In this document: piece by piece, positions 62,624 to 64,000 of the stretch
Layout of the letters: each line of letters begins with the position of its first letter
Numbering within the stretch: the stretch's first letter is position 1
Assembly (NCBI GenBank): GCA_947475715.1
Contig: CANJNY010000004.1
Location: 34,753-98,752 of the forward strand
DNA: 64,000 bases
Origin: Prolixibacteraceae bacterium
GTDB taxonomy: Bacteria > Bacteroidota > Bacteroidia > Bacteroidales > Prolixibacteraceae
Direction of reading: 5' to 3'
Position numbers and translations under genes: made by a program
Notes under the pieces: generated by a model
Databases searched by the model: none
What the model saw: only the letters and a program-made list of their open reading frames with translations
What the model was told of the DNA's origin: nothing

Positions 62624-63625
62624 TTACAAGAGCTGCAAACTCATATTATAATCATCCATGATATATCCTGCTCCGATCTGTGTAATTACAGGAGAGTCAA
62701 TTTGAAATCCCAGTTTTTTATAGGCTTTAATACTATTGAGATTGTTGATATTGACAGTAAGAAATATCCGCTGCAGACCCAACATTCGGGCTTGCAAGGA
62801 AATAAATCTCATTCCCTCCCTGCCCAGTCCGGTTCTTCGTTTCTCACGGATCAAATAAAACTTACTCAAAAACAAATCATTACCTTTCTGCCTGATCGAT
62901 ATGTATCCCGAGGGTTCTGAATGATGGTAGATGATATAATATTGGTAACCTTCCTTATTGATCAGTTTTTCGATGGCTTCAGGCGACTGTAAATTTGACA
63001 GCATATAATCGACCTGTTCCTGTCCGATCATCGGGACATAATGTTCATTCCAAATGATTGAGGCCAGTTTTGAGGTGAGGATAATATCCTGTTCTGATAC
63101 GACCTTCTCGAACAGAACCAGTTCCGAAACCGCTCCCTTATAGAGAGCCAGATTTTCCTCATCAAAACAACAAAATAGTACACGTTCGATTTCGATATGA
63201 TTTGCCAGATAATCACGAACGGTTTCAAGGGCAATCTTAGCAGCCAGGGATTTAGGAAAGCCGTAAATCCCGGTACTGATGTTCGGAAAAGCGATTGTGC
63301 GAAGGTTATTTTCGGATGCTAACCGGAGACTTTTTTGGTAGCATGAAGCAAGCGTTTGATTTTCGTCGTTACCGCCCCCTTTCCATACAGGGCCTACAGT
63401 GTGGATAACATAGGGGGACGGGAGCCTGAATCCAGGGGTTATTTTTACCTCGCCGGCATTGCAGCCGTTCAGCAGTTTGCAGGCTGAGAATAGCTCCGAT
63501 CCGGCACTGCGATGAATCGCACCATCCACTCCACCACCACCTAAAAGGGATGAATTGGCTGCATTGACAATTACATCCACCTGCAATCTGGTTATATCTC
63601 CACTGACGATTTCAATCTTTGTCAT
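62624..63625 (-). CDS. Macrodomain-GNAT acetyltransferase fusion
   Basis: 333 residues from the ATG at 63625. Residues 1-170 are a macrodomain of the YmdB/O-acetyl-ADP-ribose deacetylase type (VDVIVNAANSSLLGGGGVDG, FPNISTGIYGFP). Residues about 175-333 are a GNAT domain with acetyl-CoA loop REKRRTGLGREGMRF and end NINNLNSIKAYKKLGF. One chain thus has a domain that removes acetyl or ADP-ribosyl groups and one that adds acetyl groups. No stop or frame break separates them, and the frame is continuous. Partner and substrate are unknown. It is divergent from the FAD oxidase gene. Confidence 0.88.
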   Translation of the reverse strand: MTKIEIVSGDITRLQVDVIVNAANSSLLGGGGVDGAIHRSAGSELFSACKLLNGCNAGEVKITPGFRLPSPYVIHTVGPVWKGGGNDENQTLASCYQKSLRLASENNLRTIAFPNISTGIYGFPKSLAAKIALETVRDYLANHIEIERVLFCCFDEENLALYKGAVSELVLFEKVVSEQDIILTSKLASIIWNEHYVPMIGQEQVDYMLSNLQSPEAIEKLINKEGYQYYIIYHHSEPSGYISIRQKGNDLFLSKFYLIREKRRTGLGREGMRFISLQARMLGLQRIFLTVNINNLNSIKAYKKLGFQIDSPVITQIGAGYIMDDYNMSLQLL

Positions 63626-63719
63626 ATTCAATCTTTTTTAGGAATCCAAAATTAATAAATAAATAGGCTTCAGAATTTATTTGCCTAATTTTACCACCAT
63701 TCCAAATTCAGAACAGATT

Positions 63720-64000
63720 ATGCTTGCAGGAATTTACCAGACGCTTTTTCAGAAACTGACACCGGTTATTGATTCAAAACGGATCTTTCATGATCCGATG
63801 CATACCCTGGCCTTCGGAACAGATGCGAGCTTTTACCGGCTTATCCCCAAAATGGTCATCAAGGCAAAAGATGAGCTGGAGGTCTCTCTCATACTTAGGG
63901 AGAGTGCCCGACTTTCAATACCTGTTACGTTTCGGGCTGCAGGCACCAGTCTTTCGGGCCAGGCAATCTCCGATTCTGTATTGATTATTGCAGGAAATCA
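63720..64000 (+). CDS. FAD-linked oxidase (D-lactate dehydrogenase / glycolate oxidase type), 5' end
   Basis: Open from the ATG at 63720 to the window edge (93 codons seen). The start MLAGIYQTLFQKLTPVIDSK, FGTDASFYRLIPKMVIKAKD and the FAD-binding segment VTFRAAGTSLSGQAISDSVL match the FAD_binding_4 domain of DLD/YdiJ-type dehydrogenases, which oxidise D-lactate or 2-hydroxy acids and in Bacteroidota often carry a C-terminal iron-sulfur domain. The rest lies outside, so the Fe-S part cannot be checked. Confidence 0.88.
   Translation, partial: MLAGIYQTLFQKLTPVIDSKRIFHDPMHTLAFGTDASFYRLIPKMVIKAKDELEVSLILRESARLSIPVTFRAAGTSLSGQAISDSVLIIAGN

Noticed and set aside
1..64000. CRISPR array or complete insertion sequence
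   Set aside because: No regularly spaced repeats and no intact transposase were found; only a 28-codon Rpn remnant at 37823.

Overview
The window comes from a member of the Bacteroidota, most likely class Bacteroidia. The signs are Bacteroidota-type promoters (TAnnTTTG boxes, for example before pheT), the exbB-exbD-exbD-tonB gene order, DUF3078-type and other outer-membrane beta-barrels, a retropepsin-like protein, and moderately AT-rich DNA. I cannot name the genus. The layout is mostly chromosomal housekeeping with two more accessory stretches.

Region by region. 1-7312: tRNA-Phe, then a leftward TonB energy-transduction cluster (tonB paralogue, exbB, two exbD, tonB, small membrane protein, PstS-like lipoprotein, TPR protein). 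7801-19714: housekeeping, with an aspartic-protease-like protein, malate dehydrogenase, GlmM-type mutase, a pseudouridine synthase with a long basic N-terminus, a barrel protein, a MacB-type permease, aconitase, a pRiA4b-like protein, MiaA and an acidic protein. 20022-22478: pheT.

22578-34854 is the most interesting stretch. A multi-PAS histidine kinase with an N-terminal receiver lies 2 bases before an NtrC-type sigma-54 activator. After a structured intergenic region there is a textbook sigma-54 promoter (GG-N10-GC at 27146-27159). It precedes five co-directional genes: a small winged-helix-like protein, a secreted pilin-like protein, a periplasmic chaperone-like protein, a 902-residue usher-like barrel protein with C-terminal carboxypeptidase-regulatory-like domains, and a second pilin-like protein clearly homologous to the first. 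An intrinsic terminator ends the set, and another PAS histidine kinase follows. I read this as a candidate sigma-54-controlled, divergent chaperone-usher-like surface fibre system. The pilin homology and the promoter are seen directly; the assembly role is inferred.

35019-38061 holds cysK and a decayed patch: an Ig-like surface-protein pseudogene, a frameshifted HEAT-repeat gene, and a stub of an Rpn/PD-(D/E)XK transposase gene. 38062-53091 returns to metabolism and housekeeping: GNAT, methionine-type aminotransferase, LuxR response regulator, DODA-type dioxygenase, YceI, AraC regulator plus TlpA-like lipoprotein, fatty acid desaturase, DUF2235 hydrolase, PH-like membrane protein, MFS transporter, DEAD-box helicase, Der and Era. 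53133-59904 is a small carbohydrate cluster (GH95/DUF5703-like hydrolase, sialate O-acetylesterase-type esterase, MGH1-like hydrolase) without SusC/SusD. The window ends with a DUF3078 outer-membrane protein, an SRPBCC protein, an unusual macrodomain-GNAT fusion and the 5' end of a FAD-linked oxidase.
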